Positions 44,299-53,114 are shown, numbered from the stretch's first letter. The stretch: DNA of 64,000 nt from Poriferisodalis sp022821985 (GCF_965219595.1 NZ_OZ244781.1:1240001-1304000), one strand, 5' to 3'. Notes: generated from the letters alone by a model not told the origin. A program made the numbers and translations.

Positions 44299-47200
44299 GT
44301 GCCGTACACGGTGCGCAAGCGGGTTGCGCCGTTTACCGTGCGGGTGCGCGTGCCGCCGCTCACGAAGACCTACATGGCCATGGAGACCTACACCTACACG
44401 GTGCGTGTGCGCTACTGCGCGCAGTATGACCTTGAGTTCGGCAGCGGTTGCGTCAAGTGGGCGTACCGCAGCGAGAAGCGCACCGGCGTGCGTGAGACGC
44501 TCATCACCGAACCCGCGTACCACTACGAGAACCGACCGGCGTACAACTACCGCAACGAGCAAGTCTGCTGCAAGCCGGTAACCCGCACGGTTTATCGCGA
44601 CGAGACCCGCACCCGTCAGGTGTGCTGTCGGCCGGTGACTCGCACGGTGAGCTCCACGCGCACCGTGCGCGAGACGCAGTCGGCGGTGCCGTCGGCGTCA
44701 TGCACCGCAGCGGGCTATTCGCTCAACTCGTCGTCGAGGTGCGAACGCCCGGTCGGCACTCGCCTGGGGGCGGTCATCCATAGCTGCGCCAGCGGCTGGA
44801 CGGCAGTGTCGGGCGATTCCAGCACCTGCGAGCGCACCCTCTCACAAGAGCCGACTTGGGCCTGTGCTGCAGGCCATTCGATCGACCGGTCCACGACGCT
44901 GCCGCATTGTCACCCTGATCCCGATGAAGACGAAGACACCCAGGAGGACGAGGAAGACGCCGAGGAAGATGAAGAAGACGACGAGAACAGCCCGGAGTGC
45001 ACCACGGCCTTGGGCACCTTGGGTTCGGGCACGGTGACTCGCAGCGGGTCGTGGGCTGCGGGCTGCGAATCAGCCCACAAGAGCACCGACCAGGTGCCGT
45101 ACTACGCGTGGCGGTTCACGTTCACTGTCACCGGCGCGGCGACGCTCGATCTCGACGCGGTCTCTTCGGGTGATCCGCATGTGTACGTCACCGACAGCGA
45201 CGGCACGGTGGTGGGCTCTGATGACGATTCGGGTGCCGACGGGCGCGACAGCCGCATCCGCGGTCTCAGCCTCGCAGCGGATACGTACACGATCGAGGTG
45301 ACCACCGGGTCCGACCGCGAGGAGGGCAGCTTCACCCTCACTCTCAAGCTCATTGTGGCTGCCTCCGAGACAGTGAAGATCAGCGGCTTCGCTGCCGCCG
45401 AGGAGACGCCGACGCTCGGCAAGACTGCTGTCGTGGTCACCTCGGGGTTCACTGTGGCGCCTGCGGACGCGGAGTGCTCTGTCAAGCCCGATGCTGCGAC
45501 GGTCGCGCCCGCGTCGGGCGCATCGCGTACGGTTAGCCTGCGAGTCGCGGCGGCCACGACGGTCACGGTGACGGTGACTTGCACCAAGGGTGCCGACAGC
45601 GACATTGCCAAGACGGACTTCAAAGCGAATCCCGCTCCTGTACGCATCAGCGGCCTGACAGAAGCTTCCGCGCCTGCGGGCGACGCCGACAGCGTGGTGG
45701 TGTCGGAGGACTTCGATGTCGTTCCCACGGACGCGAAATGCACCGCGACACCTGCGGCTGCGTCGTTGTCGCCCGCGACGGGCGGCACTCGCACGGTGAG
45801 CCTCGAAGTGGACAAGGGTGACACGGTGGCGGTGGCGGTGACGTGCTCGAAGAACGGAGCGTCGCACCGTGTCTATGTCAAGTTCACAGCGACCCGCGTG
45901 GGCGGCTGCAACAGCCGGCTGGGTGCCTTCGGGCCGGGCGGGGTGACGGTGCGCGGAACGATCAGCGCACAAGGCGACTGCACGTCGATGCGCCGCCACC
46001 GAGTCGCGGGGCGCACGTCCCATGCGCGCCGCCATGTCCTGGTGCTCACGAGCCCCGGGTGGGTGACCGCCACGCTGCGGTCCGCTGCGACCAACACGCC
46101 CTACCTCGACACCTATCTGCTGATCCTCGCCGGCGATGCCGCGGACGGATCAGGCGAGCGGCTCGCCTTCAATGACGACCAAGGCCGCGGCCACAGCACA
46201 TCACGGTTCGACTCGCGCATCACCCGCAAGTTCCTGCCAGCAGGCACCTACACCGTCGAGGCCACCACCTACGGCTGGATCGAACGCCACAGCCGGCACA
46301 TCACCGGCGACTACATCCTCCGTGTCAACGTCGACCACACACCGGTCGCCGCGGCGCAGCCCGAGGAACTCACCGCGACGGTCGGAACCGAACTGCGGAG
46401 AATCTGGATCTACCAGCCCGGCGCGGCAACCGCTTCCATCACATCAGTACTGCCGGACGGGCTCGTCGCTGCTGTCAACGCGGCCGACGGGTTCGCGACC
46501 CTCACCGTCACTGCCGCGCGCGTCGGCGAGCATGACATCGACATCACCTACGTCAACGGGTCGGGCACGCTCACCAAGACCACCACACTCACCGCCGCAT
46601 GCCCAGCGAGCCAAACCGCGACCAGCGCAGGGCGCTGCATAGCCAGCACAGCGACGCTCGCCGCGAGTTGCACGCCCATCGCGCTGCACGGTGGGCTGGT
46701 GTGGGGGCGGCGTGAGCAGGGCGGACAGTACCGGCAGTACGCGAGCGACGCCGCCGCGGCCTGCGATTCGCTGACCCACAGCGGCAAGGCCGTCTATTAC
46801 GCGTTCTCGCTGCCCAAGCGTCTGCCTGTCGAGCTGGAGCTGCGCGACCCGGTCAACATGGCCACCCAGCGCGCAGGCGGAGCGCCGTCTGTGACCGTCT
46901 GGCGCGTCGCCTCGGCGCATCCTGTGACCGGCAGAGCCGTGCGCTACATCGCGACCGCGGCACCCGCCTCTACGAGAGGCCCGCGTATCAGCAGCAGCCT
47001 GGACGCCGGGAGCTACCTGATCGAGATCGCGCCGTCGCGGCCGGTCAGCCGGTCAGTCCAAGACCGCTGGTACAAGCTGCGCACCACCATGCCGACAGGT
47101 ACCCGCACGCACACCGACGTGCAGAACGTGGGCAACACCGGTCTCGGCGGCGCCGGCATGACACTGGGGTCGTTCCTTGATGCCAGAGGCAGCCTCATCT

Positions 47201-47763
47201 ACGGTGCCCACCCGGACGCGGACAAGTCCCGTGCGCTCGACCCGTTCTATCCCGAGAGCCCCAACTATCCGTGGCTGCCGTTCACCGTTGACCGCTGCAG
47301 CATCCCTCCAGCCTGGATCCTGCACCTCGCCGAGACCGCCGCCGACAAGGCAGCGGCCCTCGCCGGGCCGCTCGTGTGGCTGGCGGCGAAGTACCGGCTG
47401 CCCAACGCCGACGAGATAGCGGACAACCCGCAGTTCGGCGGCAAGACGGTGCCGTTCGTGTACGGCTGCATGCGCCACGACTTCAACTGGCGCAACCTGC
47501 ACCGCGTCAAGCATCACCTCGGCTACGACACCGCCACAGGCACCTGGAACGACACCGTCCGCAAAGACGCCGACAACCGCCTCAAAGCAGACCTGTACGG
47601 ATTATGCGAATCGAAGCAGCGCAACGCATCCGAAGCGTCCAAGTACCACACTTGGGAGCTCCCGAATTCGGGTGATGTCCGCAGGTGCAAGCAGGCGGCC
47701 GACACGATCACCGCCGCGCTGGGCCGCGTGCCGTTCGGCTTGATCGGCTACGACCATGACTGA
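44299..47763 (+). CDS. large multidomain exported protein with C-terminal prokaryotic phospholipase A2 domain
   Basis: 1154 residues if GTG 44299 is the start, but that codon abuts the IS end and no signal peptide is present, so the 5' part is probably lost. Order: Thr/Arg/Val-rich repeats with doubled Cys (CCKPVTRTV, CCRPVTRTV), acidic linker (~210-240), PPC-like beta domain (~255-350), two ~85-residue repeats (VKISGFAAAEE; VRISGLTEASA), two more PPC-like domains, then a PLA2 domain with VYGCMRHDFNWRNLHR holding the catalytic His1060-Asp1061 and later Cys. Would cleave the sn-2 acyl bond of phospholipids outside the cell. Ends overlapping the next gene by 8 bp. Confidence 0.75.
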   Translation: MPYTVRKRVAPFTVRVRVPPLTKTYMAMETYTYTVRVRYCAQYDLEFGSGCVKWAYRSEKRTGVRETLITEPAYHYENRPAYNYRNEQVCCKPVTRTVYRDETRTRQVCCRPVTRTVSSTRTVRETQSAVPSASCTAAGYSLNSSSRCERPVGTRLGAVIHSCASGWTAVSGDSSTCERTLSQEPTWACAAGHSIDRSTTLPHCHPDPDEDEDTQEDEEDAEEDEEDDENSPECTTALGTLGSGTVTRSGSWAAGCESAHKSTDQVPYYAWRFTFTVTGAATLDLDAVSSGDPHVYVTDSDGTVVGSDDDSGADGRDSRIRGLSLAADTYTIEVTTGSDREEGSFTLTLKLIVAASETVKISGFAAAEETPTLGKTAVVVTSGFTVAPADAECSVKPDAATVAPASGASRTVSLRVAAATTVTVTVTCTKGADSDIAKTDFKANPAPVRISGLTEASAPAGDADSVVVSEDFDVVPTDAKCTATPAAASLSPATGGTRTVSLEVDKGDTVAVAVTCSKNGASHRVYVKFTATRVGGCNSRLGAFGPGGVTVRGTISAQGDCTSMRRHRVAGRTSHARRHVLVLTSPGWVTATLRSAATNTPYLDTYLLILAGDAADGSGERLAFNDDQGRGHSTSRFDSRITRKFLPAGTYTVEATTYGWIERHSRHITGDYILRVNVDHTPVAAAQPEELTATVGTELRRIWIYQPGAATASITSVLPDGLVAAVNAADGFATLTVTAARVGEHDIDITYVNGSGTLTKTTTLTAACPASQTATSAGRCIASTATLAASCTPIALHGGLVWGRREQGGQYRQYASDAAAACDSLTHSGKAVYYAFSLPKRLPVELELRDPVNMATQRAGGAPSVTVWRVASAHPVTGRAVRYIATAAPASTRGPRISSSLDAGSYLIEIAPSRPVSRSVQDRWYKLRTTMPTGTRTHTDVQNVGNTGLGGAGMTLGSFLDARGSLIYGAHPDADKSRALDPFYPESPNYPWLPFTVDRCSIPPAWILHLAETAADKAAALAGPLVWLAAKYRLPNADEIADNPQFGGKTVPFVYGCMRHDFNWRNLHRVKHHLGYDTATGTWNDTVRKDADNRLKADLYGLCESKQRNASEASKYHTWELPNSGDVRRCKQAADTITAALGRVPFGLIGYDHD

Positions 47764-48631
47764 GACGGGAACACACGAAACCGGCCACGCTGCTCTGGGC
47801 CGAGAAGGGTCGCCGCGGCGGCGCAGGCTGGTTGCCGCGGTGATCGCCGTTGTGCTCGTCACCGTCGCCGTCTGGATTGGTTTCGCGTCGAAGAGTTCAG
47901 ACTCGGGGTCGATCGGCGGTGAGACTGTTGACAGCATGGCCTCGCCGGCCGCGGTATCTCCCAGCTTGTCGGTGCCGCCGGAACGCCGCTACAGCGACTT
48001 GGAGTTGGGGCTAGATGCGGTGATCGAGGAAGAAATCATGCCTTTCTATGCCCGCTACCGAAGTTTTGCCGATTGGGAAGAGCCATACGAGGAACGACAG
48101 CGCTACCTCGACGAAGAAGCGGTGGGTCATGAGCGCGAGCGTCTGTATTTTGAGCGTAACCTGGAGGTCTTGATTGGCGGTGCTTACGAGGACCTGCCGC
48201 TCGAACTCGGACGCGGTGGCACGCTCGACCGTGCTTATGACTTGGCAATGGAAGGGTGCGCTGACGCCGCTGGCTGGCCGGGACTGAAGATCAATGTCAG
48301 TTCCGAGGCCGCTGTGGACGACGCGCTCGCGATATCCGGTCTCACATACGAAGGTTTTCTCGATTTGCGTCATGAGTGCGCGAAGCAGGCTGCGACGTAT
48401 CCGACGTTGGACCCTGTGGTGCGTGATGAGTTGCTGGGGCGACTGCGGGAGCACTATCGGGCGGCGGTGTATGAGTATCTGCGGGAGTTCCCCGATGCGG
48501 AGGTGCCGCTGGTCGATCACGAGGGCGCTCCGCGGCCGTTCGAGGAGACGACGATCTGGATATGCCAGAAGGAGCCCGACCCGGCGGCGTGCGCTGTCGA
48601 GTTCAGGGTCGAGCTTCCGGCGACCGAATAG
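47756..48631 (+). CDS. membrane-anchored hypothetical protein, partner of the phospholipase gene
   Basis: 291 residues: cytoplasmic start MTETGTHETG, one transmembrane helix (about 26-44, AAVIAVVLVTVAVWIGF), Ser-rich linker, then an acidic helical outer domain with four Cys (GCADAAG, HECAKQ, ICQKE, AACAVE). Its start lies inside the end of the phospholipase gene, so the pair is coupled. Could be an immunity or tethering partner (inference). A decayed copy follows. Confidence 0.7.
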   Translation: MTETGTHETGHAALGREGSPRRRRLVAAVIAVVLVTVAVWIGFASKSSDSGSIGGETVDSMASPAAVSPSLSVPPERRYSDLELGLDAVIEEEIMPFYARYRSFADWEEPYEERQRYLDEEAVGHERERLYFERNLEVLIGGAYEDLPLELGRGGTLDRAYDLAMEGCADAAGWPGLKINVSSEAAVDDALAISGLTYEGFLDLRHECAKQAATYPTLDPVVRDELLGRLREHYRAAVYEYLREFPDAEVPLVDHEGAPRPFEETTIWICQKEPDPAACAVEFRVELPATE

Positions 48632-48773
48632 CGGGGATCTTCGTTTCCTGCCGATTATCTGCGGTGGACAGCTCCGATTGGGGTCAGAGCGCCGTTTGTT
48701 GCGAAGCCCCGGTCTGTGAGCGTCGGCAGCGGGGTTGCATGACCTGTGCGGGAGCCGTGTGGGGTGCAGCAGC

Positions 48774-49124
48774 GTTCGACGGCATGACGGTGCCATTCGG
48801 CTGGATCGGATATGACCATGACCGAGACGGGAACGCACGAAACCGGCCGCCTTTCTCGGCCCGGCGGTGCGCAACGAATTGCTGGCACCACAGCGGGCGT
48901 ACTACTTGACAGCGATCTTGGGTCGTTTGGACAACGAGCTGCCATCGGTGGCGGTGCCGATGCAGTACCAGGCGGAGATCGCCGACTTGCGCGCGAACGG
49001 GTGGCAACCAAGGCTCCAAGCCGCCTGGGCGGCCGGGCAGTCTGCAGCAGGGCTGGAACGTCCGCGCATCAGCGGCGTGCCGCACCTCGACGCGGCGAAC
49101 GTGGAGAGGTGCTGCCGTTGCTGA
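48774..49124 (+). pseudogene. decayed duplicate of the 47729-48631 region
   Basis: 48788-48848 repeats 47729-47790 almost base for base: the last codons of a phospholipase (VPFGWIGYDHD, against VPFGLIGYDHD) and the start MTETGTHETG of the partner. Later, in another frame, VRNELLAPQRAYYLTAI matches VRDELLGRLREHYRAAV of the partner. About 190 internal codons are missing and the frame is shifted. Confidence 0.6.
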
Positions 49125-49633
49125 TCCTGTGGCCCGCGATTGTGGTGCTGTTGTTGCTGCTGGGCGCCCAGGCGCTGTTGGTGAGCGGCGCTCGTGCGCA
49201 TGCGGACGCAGCCGCATCGGCAGGTCTGCGAGCGATCTGGGACGCAACGGTGGTCGGGCTGGACGACGCGACCGATGAAGGCAGCGATCCGTTTGCGGGA
49301 CCAGCGGCGATGGCGACGGCGGCGCATGATGCAGTGGCACGCACTGCGTCAGCGGGCGACGGGTGGCGCTGGTGGACTCCCGGCGGCACGGTGGTCCGCA
49401 GCGACTGGTGCCACGCTGGTGCGGACGCCGCTCTGCGACCGGTCACAGGCCAGCCAGGCTGGGTGCGCGTAGATGTGATCGGCAATGTGTTCGGCCCGTT
49501 CAGCGCCTTGTGGCCCGGTCGTCTCGACACGGTGCATGCCTCAGCTTCGGGCCCAGCGGTGCTCAGCGCCATCGTTGCCCAAGACGATCCCGAGTCGGCA
49601 TTCGGAGCACCTGCGGACTTGGCGGTCTGCTGA
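48818..49633 (+). CDS. TadE/TadG-like protein, start uncertain
   Basis: The frame is open from 48818, but its first ~90 codons come from the decayed duplicate. The convincing part starts near 49085: RGERGEVLPLLILWPAIVVLLLLLG, a prepilin-like helix, then a small outer domain (ARAHADAAASAGLRAIWDAT onward). Likely a pseudopilin related to the TadE-like protein at 41963. The true start may be GTG 49109. Confidence 0.5.
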   Translation: MTETGTHETGRLSRPGGAQRIAGTTAGVLLDSDLGSFGQRAAIGGGADAVPGGDRRLARERVATKAPSRLGGRAVCSRAGTSAHQRRAAPRRGERGEVLPLLILWPAIVVLLLLLGAQALLVSGARAHADAAASAGLRAIWDATVVGLDDATDEGSDPFAGPAAMATAAHDAVARTASAGDGWRWWTPGGTVVRSDWCHAGADAALRPVTGQPGWVRVDVIGNVFGPFSALWPGRLDTVHASASGPAVLSAIVAQDDPESAFGAPADLAVC

Positions 49634-49697
49634 CCGTGGCCGCCGAACGGCGCTGAGCGGCAGATAGGGCGCACAAAGCTCGATACTTCGGCATCAG

Positions 49698-49713
49698 TTG
49701 ATTTGAAAATCAA
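49698..49713. promoter_or_regulatory. AT-rich palindrome upstream of the ATPase pseudogene
   Basis: TTGATTT-GA-AAATCAA with perfect 7-bp arms, inside a ~50-bp A+T-rich patch in otherwise GC-rich DNA. It resembles an operator site; its target gene is now broken. Confidence 0.4.
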
Positions 49714-49769
49714 TCATTGAAGCGCTTGATTTTGCTGCATTGAACATGCATGGATGTCGACCATCCGTT

Positions 49770-50244
49770 GCTGACGGCGATTCGCGCGCTATCGACCGCG
49801 GGTCGCCAATGGCCAGCTTCGTCGGGTGCTGCAATCAGCTCCCGTGGTGCTCGGCGAGGGTCCTCGGGCTTGCGGCAAGACTTGGACGGGCGGCTACGCG
49901 GCTCGCAGCGCTGCGCTGATTGATGCTCAGGAGGCTGCCGCGCTGACCAGCGCGATGGCGCGGCATCTGCTCTTGGAAGGGCTCAAGCCCAAGCTGGTCG
50001 ACGAGTACCGCTTGGCGCCGGGTCTGTGGAATCCGATCCGGCGTGCTGCCGACGAACTCGCACAGCCGGGCCAGTTCATTCTCACCGGTTCGAAGCACTC
50101 GTGATGCGAGACCTGCGGGTCTACGCCGATGCGAACGACGCCCGGCTCTTCTACTACCGCGACAACACAGGCTTGGAGGCAGACGTCATCATCGAGCGAT
50201 CCGACGGCGTGACTGTCGCCCCCATCACCACCCTCGGCCCGTAG
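49770..50244 (+). pseudogene. AAA/DUF4143 ATPase remnant with internal deletion
   Basis: The N-terminal piece has LRRVLQSAPVVLGEGPRACG with KTWT (Walker A), KLVDEYRLAP and FILTGS, then stops. In another frame follows the DUF4143 end FEALVMRDLRVYADANDARL and FYYRDNTGLEADVI. The whole middle (about 200 or more residues) is gone, and a stop lies just upstream of the N-terminal part with no start between. Same family as the intact gene at 24632. Confidence 0.8.
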
Positions 50245-50248
50245 ATGC

Positions 50249-51019
50249 CTATATGTGTCTTTCGATTTCGCAGACTTCCCCCGGAAGTGTCCGCAGTGTC
50301 ACTTTGTCACCGTCGACAAGCTCGAAGACGTAGGTCTTGAACGGCACAGTGGTGGGGATCGCGTCGGCGCCTTGTCCGAGCTTGCGCCAAGACGGACCGA
50401 AACCGTCTCCAGTTTCGTTCACCGTCACCAGGCCACCTATGTGCCCAGCCGAACCTTCGGCCGGCACCCAACAGCCTTGGCCGCGATAGCCGAAGGCTGA
50501 ATGAGTGTTGGGGGCCGGCATGAAGTCGCCGAACCTGCCGGTGCTCTCCGTGAACCGCCAGAATCCGGCTTGAATGTCCTTGCCGACGGTGAAGGTGGCT
50601 TTGCTTTCTCCGCTGCTGCTTGTTGCTTGGACCGTTGCGGTGGCGGCCAAATTTCCGTTCTGGCGTTGACCTATCCAGTCGAGCACGGCTCTCGCGGTGG
50701 CGACTCGATCCGGGCCGGCAAGACGCACGATCACCGTCAAGCCGTCTACGGCGCTGTTCGGTACTGCATTGGTACCGCCGAGAACTACGACTTGCTGTCG
50801 GTCGATCATGTCCGTGTCGTCGGGTTCCACAACGCACTTCGTATTGAGCACCTGCCAGGACGCGACCAACTCGGCCATGGCGGCGTCGCCGGGTGCGGCA
50901 ACCACCGCGTAGGTCTCGTCGCCACACTTCGGTTCTGATGCCGGGTGTGCAGCGGCGGCCGACGTCAACGCTCCGACGGTCAGCGCCACTGTCAGCCCAG
51001 CAGCCAGCAGCTTCTGCAT
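50249..51019 (-). CDS. secreted protein with cell-wall-binding-like segment
   Basis: 256 residues. Signal peptide MQKLLAAGLTVALTVGALTS cleaved near SAAAAHP. Then a CWB2-like unit (VVVLGGTNAVPNSAV; RLAGPDRVATARAVLDWIG) and a C-terminal beta-rich domain with Cys (GCWVPAEGSAGHIG; GEVCEIERHI). ATG 51019 is preceded by AGGAGGAG. Probably surface-associated. Confidence 0.72.
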   Translation of the reverse strand: MQKLLAAGLTVALTVGALTSAAAAHPASEPKCGDETYAVVAAPGDAAMAELVASWQVLNTKCVVEPDDTDMIDRQQVVVLGGTNAVPNSAVDGLTVIVRLAGPDRVATARAVLDWIGQRQNGNLAATATVQATSSSGESKATFTVGKDIQAGFWRFTESTGRFGDFMPAPNTHSAFGYRGQGCWVPAEGSAGHIGGLVTVNETGDGFGPSWRKLGQGADAIPTTVPFKTYVFELVDGDKVTLRTLPGEVCEIERHI

Positions 51020-51101
51020 TGGGCTCCTCCTCTGCTCTGTCGCGTTGGTGGACGCTACCGATGGCCGTGAAAGCGTGCCGTGTGATGAATTGCGGTTGCG
51101 G

Positions 51102-51174
51102 TAGGCCGCCCGGGACTCGAACCCGGCACCTTGGGATTAAAAGTCCCCTGCTCTACCCGATGAGCTAGCGGCCC
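51102..51174 (-). tRNA. tRNA-Lys (TTT)
   Basis: Minus-strand cloverleaf GGGCCGCTAGCTCATCGGG; anticodon loop CTTTTAA (TTT); T-loop TTCGAGT; acceptor GGGCCGC/GCGGCCT with discriminator A. The lowest anticodon-stem pair is G-A, a mild irregularity. 73 nt. Confidence 0.93.
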
Positions 51175-51254
51175 GACGTCCGCAGGCACCGATTCGGCGC
51201 TCCGGCACTCGTATCGAGGCTACTGGTGGGGCTTCTCGCTCTAGCCTGACGCCA

Positions 51255-51452
51255 GTGTCTCCAGCATCCGGGCCCGAAGAGTCGCCTTCGCCAGCCGCGA
51301 TGCCCGCCGCGGCATCTGAGCCGGATCTGCTCAGCGAGGCCGAGCTGGATGCCATCGAGGACGATCTGGCACGAGCGGAACGAACCTTGAGCCTGCTGGC
51401 CGACGACGACATCGATGCCGCAGCGGCAACGGCCTGGCTTACTGAGTCCTAG
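51255..51452 (+). CDS. small acidic hypothetical protein
   Basis: 65 residues from GTG 51255. Pro/Ser-rich start, then an acidic helix LLSEAELDAIEDDLARAERT ending AWLTES. The stop codon lies exactly at the edge of the transposon: TAG is formed by the target TA plus the first base of the element. Without the element it would read TAA, so the protein is unchanged. Confidence 0.5.
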   Translation: MSPASGPEESPSPAAMPAAASEPDLLSEAELDAIEDDLARAERTLSLLADDDIDAAAATAWLTES

Positions 51453-51475
51453 GCCGTGTTGACAAAAGGTGAGTT

Positions 51476-51898
51476 GTGATTGTTCAACTGGGCGCGTTGG
51501 CTGCGGTGCTGAGCTTCGCGATGTTGTCGTGGCCTCGCTTGAAGTGGCAGGTGTCGGTTCGGTTGGCTGTGCAGCTTGGCCGTAACGACTTGTTGTCGAT
51601 GGTCGGGCTTCACCGTCCTACGCGTTTCGGCTGGTGGTGGATCGGAGCGAGACGACGGCTGATCGATCCTGACCATCGCCGCAGCGCTAACAGCGTGCGT
51701 TACGGCTGCCGGATCATTCGCTTGGAGAACGGTGTTCGCTGGCTGGCCTCGGTCCCTCGTGTGAAGGGTGTTCCCGCTGGTGACGACAAGCGGGCGTACG
51801 AGATGATCGAGCGCCAAGTGAAGCGCAGTCTGCGTCGGCGGCTCATGCGTCGGACCAAGCGTGTGCGGCGGCTGATGGACGCTGCCACTGCGCGATGA
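51476..51898 (+). CDS. transposon passenger protein, basic, one membrane helix
   Basis: 140 residues from GTG 51476, six bases inside the left inverted repeat. N-terminal hydrophobic helix (MIVQLGALAAVLSFAMLSW), a Trp-rich middle (RPTRFGWWWIGARRR), and a very basic C-terminus (RRRLMRRTKRVRRLMDA). No family recognised. Confidence 0.55.
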   Translation: MIVQLGALAAVLSFAMLSWPRLKWQVSVRLAVQLGRNDLLSMVGLHRPTRFGWWWIGARRRLIDPDHRRSANSVRYGCRIIRLENGVRWLASVPRVKGVPAGDDKRAYEMIERQVKRSLRRRLMRRTKRVRRLMDAATAR

Positions 51899-51988
51899 GC
51901 GCGCCGGAACGTGTGTCGTCGGTGGTTGCTTGACAGGCTGCGCTATTCTGGCTGCGCCGGAGTCCGGCGCTTGCGCCGACTTGTGATC

Positions 51989-52020
51989 GCAGCCCCCGTG
52001 GCCATCCTGACGGGGGCTGC
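51989..52020. terminator. stem-loop after the first passenger gene
   Basis: Perfect 11-bp arms gcagcccccgt and acgggggctgc with a 10-nt loop, 90 bp after the stop at 51898. No T-run. A second small hairpin (gcgccggagtccggcgc) lies just before it. Terminator or small structured RNA. Confidence 0.5.
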
Positions 52021-52134
52021 GTCGCGCTTCAGATGGCCTCTGTCGGGGTGCTGGATGAGGCAGAATTGAAGCACGTAATGGATGTCCCTGCGGACTCCGG
52101 CAGAGCAGGCAGGGCAGGATGGAAGGAGCCAGTG

Positions 52135-52194
52135 ATGGCTCGATTGTGCAGATATGGACGTGACCCCGCCGAGTCGGTGGAGGTTGCGCTGTGA
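52135..52194 (+). CDS. 19-residue leader peptide coupled to the transposase
   Basis: MARLCRYGRDPAESVEVAL, with a strong GGAAGGAG 5 bp upstream. Its TGA overlaps the transposase GTG (GTGA), so ribosomes finishing it could restart at the transposase, which has no good site of its own. Too short for usual gene calling. Confidence 0.5.
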   Translation: MARLCRYGRDPAESVEVAL

Positions 52195-53074
52195 CGGCAG
52201 AGAAACGGCTCAGCGATGAGCAATGGCAGCAGATAGCGCCGCTGCTGCCTTCGGCTTCGGGCCATCACGGTCGCCCCTATTGCGACGACCACCGAAGGAC
52301 CGTGGAGGGCATCTTGTGGATCGCCTACTCGGGCGCTCAGTGGCGGTTGCTGCCCAAGGAGTTCGGGAAGTGGCAGACCGTGTATCGGCGGTTCCGCCGC
52401 TGGGCTGAGCGCGGCGTGTTCTCACAGGTGCTGGCGGCGAGCGCGGACAGCCTGGATCTGTCGATCTCGCAGGTGGACGGCACGTTCATCAAGGTGCATC
52501 AGGACGCTGCCGGCGCGAGAAAAAGCGAAGGCCCCCCGCTGAGTCCCGACGAATTCAGGCCATCGGGTCCACAGCGGGGGGCCATACTTCCAAGCTCATC
52601 GCGCTGACCGACTGTGCAGGCCGCTTCGCGCGATTGATGCTCACAGCAGGGAACACCAACGAGAGTCGAGTGTTCGGCTCTGTAATCGAAGACGCCCCCT
52701 CAGGTGTCGGCAAGGTCATTGCTGACAAGGCATACGATAGCTACACGCTGCGCGACGACCTGACCGAGCAGGGCATCGAGCCGGTGATACCGCCCCGCAG
52801 CAGCAACACCCGTCCGGTGATCTTCGATCCCGGCCTCTACAAGGCCCGCCACGCCGTCGAGAATGCCTTCGCTGACCTGAAGCGGTTCCGGGGGATCGCC
52901 ATGCGGTCACACAAGCTCGCCGTCACGTTCCTCGAATTGGCGTCGCTGGCCGCGTGGTACGTGTCCACCACCCCAGGGCACCGCAAGACCTCGCCGCACG
53001 TCAAGCCCGACAGCACCGGCACGCCCACAGTGGGCGACAAGCCCCGCCAAGGACGGTTCTGGCAACGAGAATGA
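52191..53074 (+). CDS. IS5-family transposase, two frames joined by -1 frameshift
   Basis: First frame 52191-52607 carries the DUF4096-type start RLSDEQWQQIAPLLP and the first catalytic Asp (QVDGTFIKVHQ). The second frame continues from about 52520 and holds the second Asp (IADKAYDSY) and Glu in the ARHAVENAFADLKRFRGIAM motif, ending at 53074. The shift is -1 at AAAAAG (52520-52525), six-base spacing class, followed by a strong stem-loop. With the shift the protein is about 294 residues, normal for the family, so this is programmed recoding rather than decay. Confidence 0.85.
52518..52583 (+). promoter_or_regulatory. programmed -1 frameshift signal (slippery A5G plus stem-loop)
   Basis: AGA AAA AGC in the first frame lets tRNA-Lys slip one base back. 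Four bases later a perfect 12-bp stem starts: ggccccccgctg (52530-52541) with cagcggggggcc (52572-52583), 30-nt loop. Confidence 0.7.
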
Positions 53075-53114
53075 GCGCCCCAGCCAAGAAGGGCTGGGGC
53101 CATCCCGACCAGCG

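Noticed and set aside
44300..44363. Minus-strand continuation of the truncated pilus-operon gene beyond the IS (TVNGATRLRTVYGT)
   Set aside because: Readable across the joined empty site, but the same bases code the clearly real phospholipase ORF on the plus strand, so it could be chance.
52191..53074. Transposase as a frameshifted pseudogene
   Set aside because: The shift lies at a slip site with a stable stem-loop and both parts are otherwise intact, so programmed frameshifting fits better.
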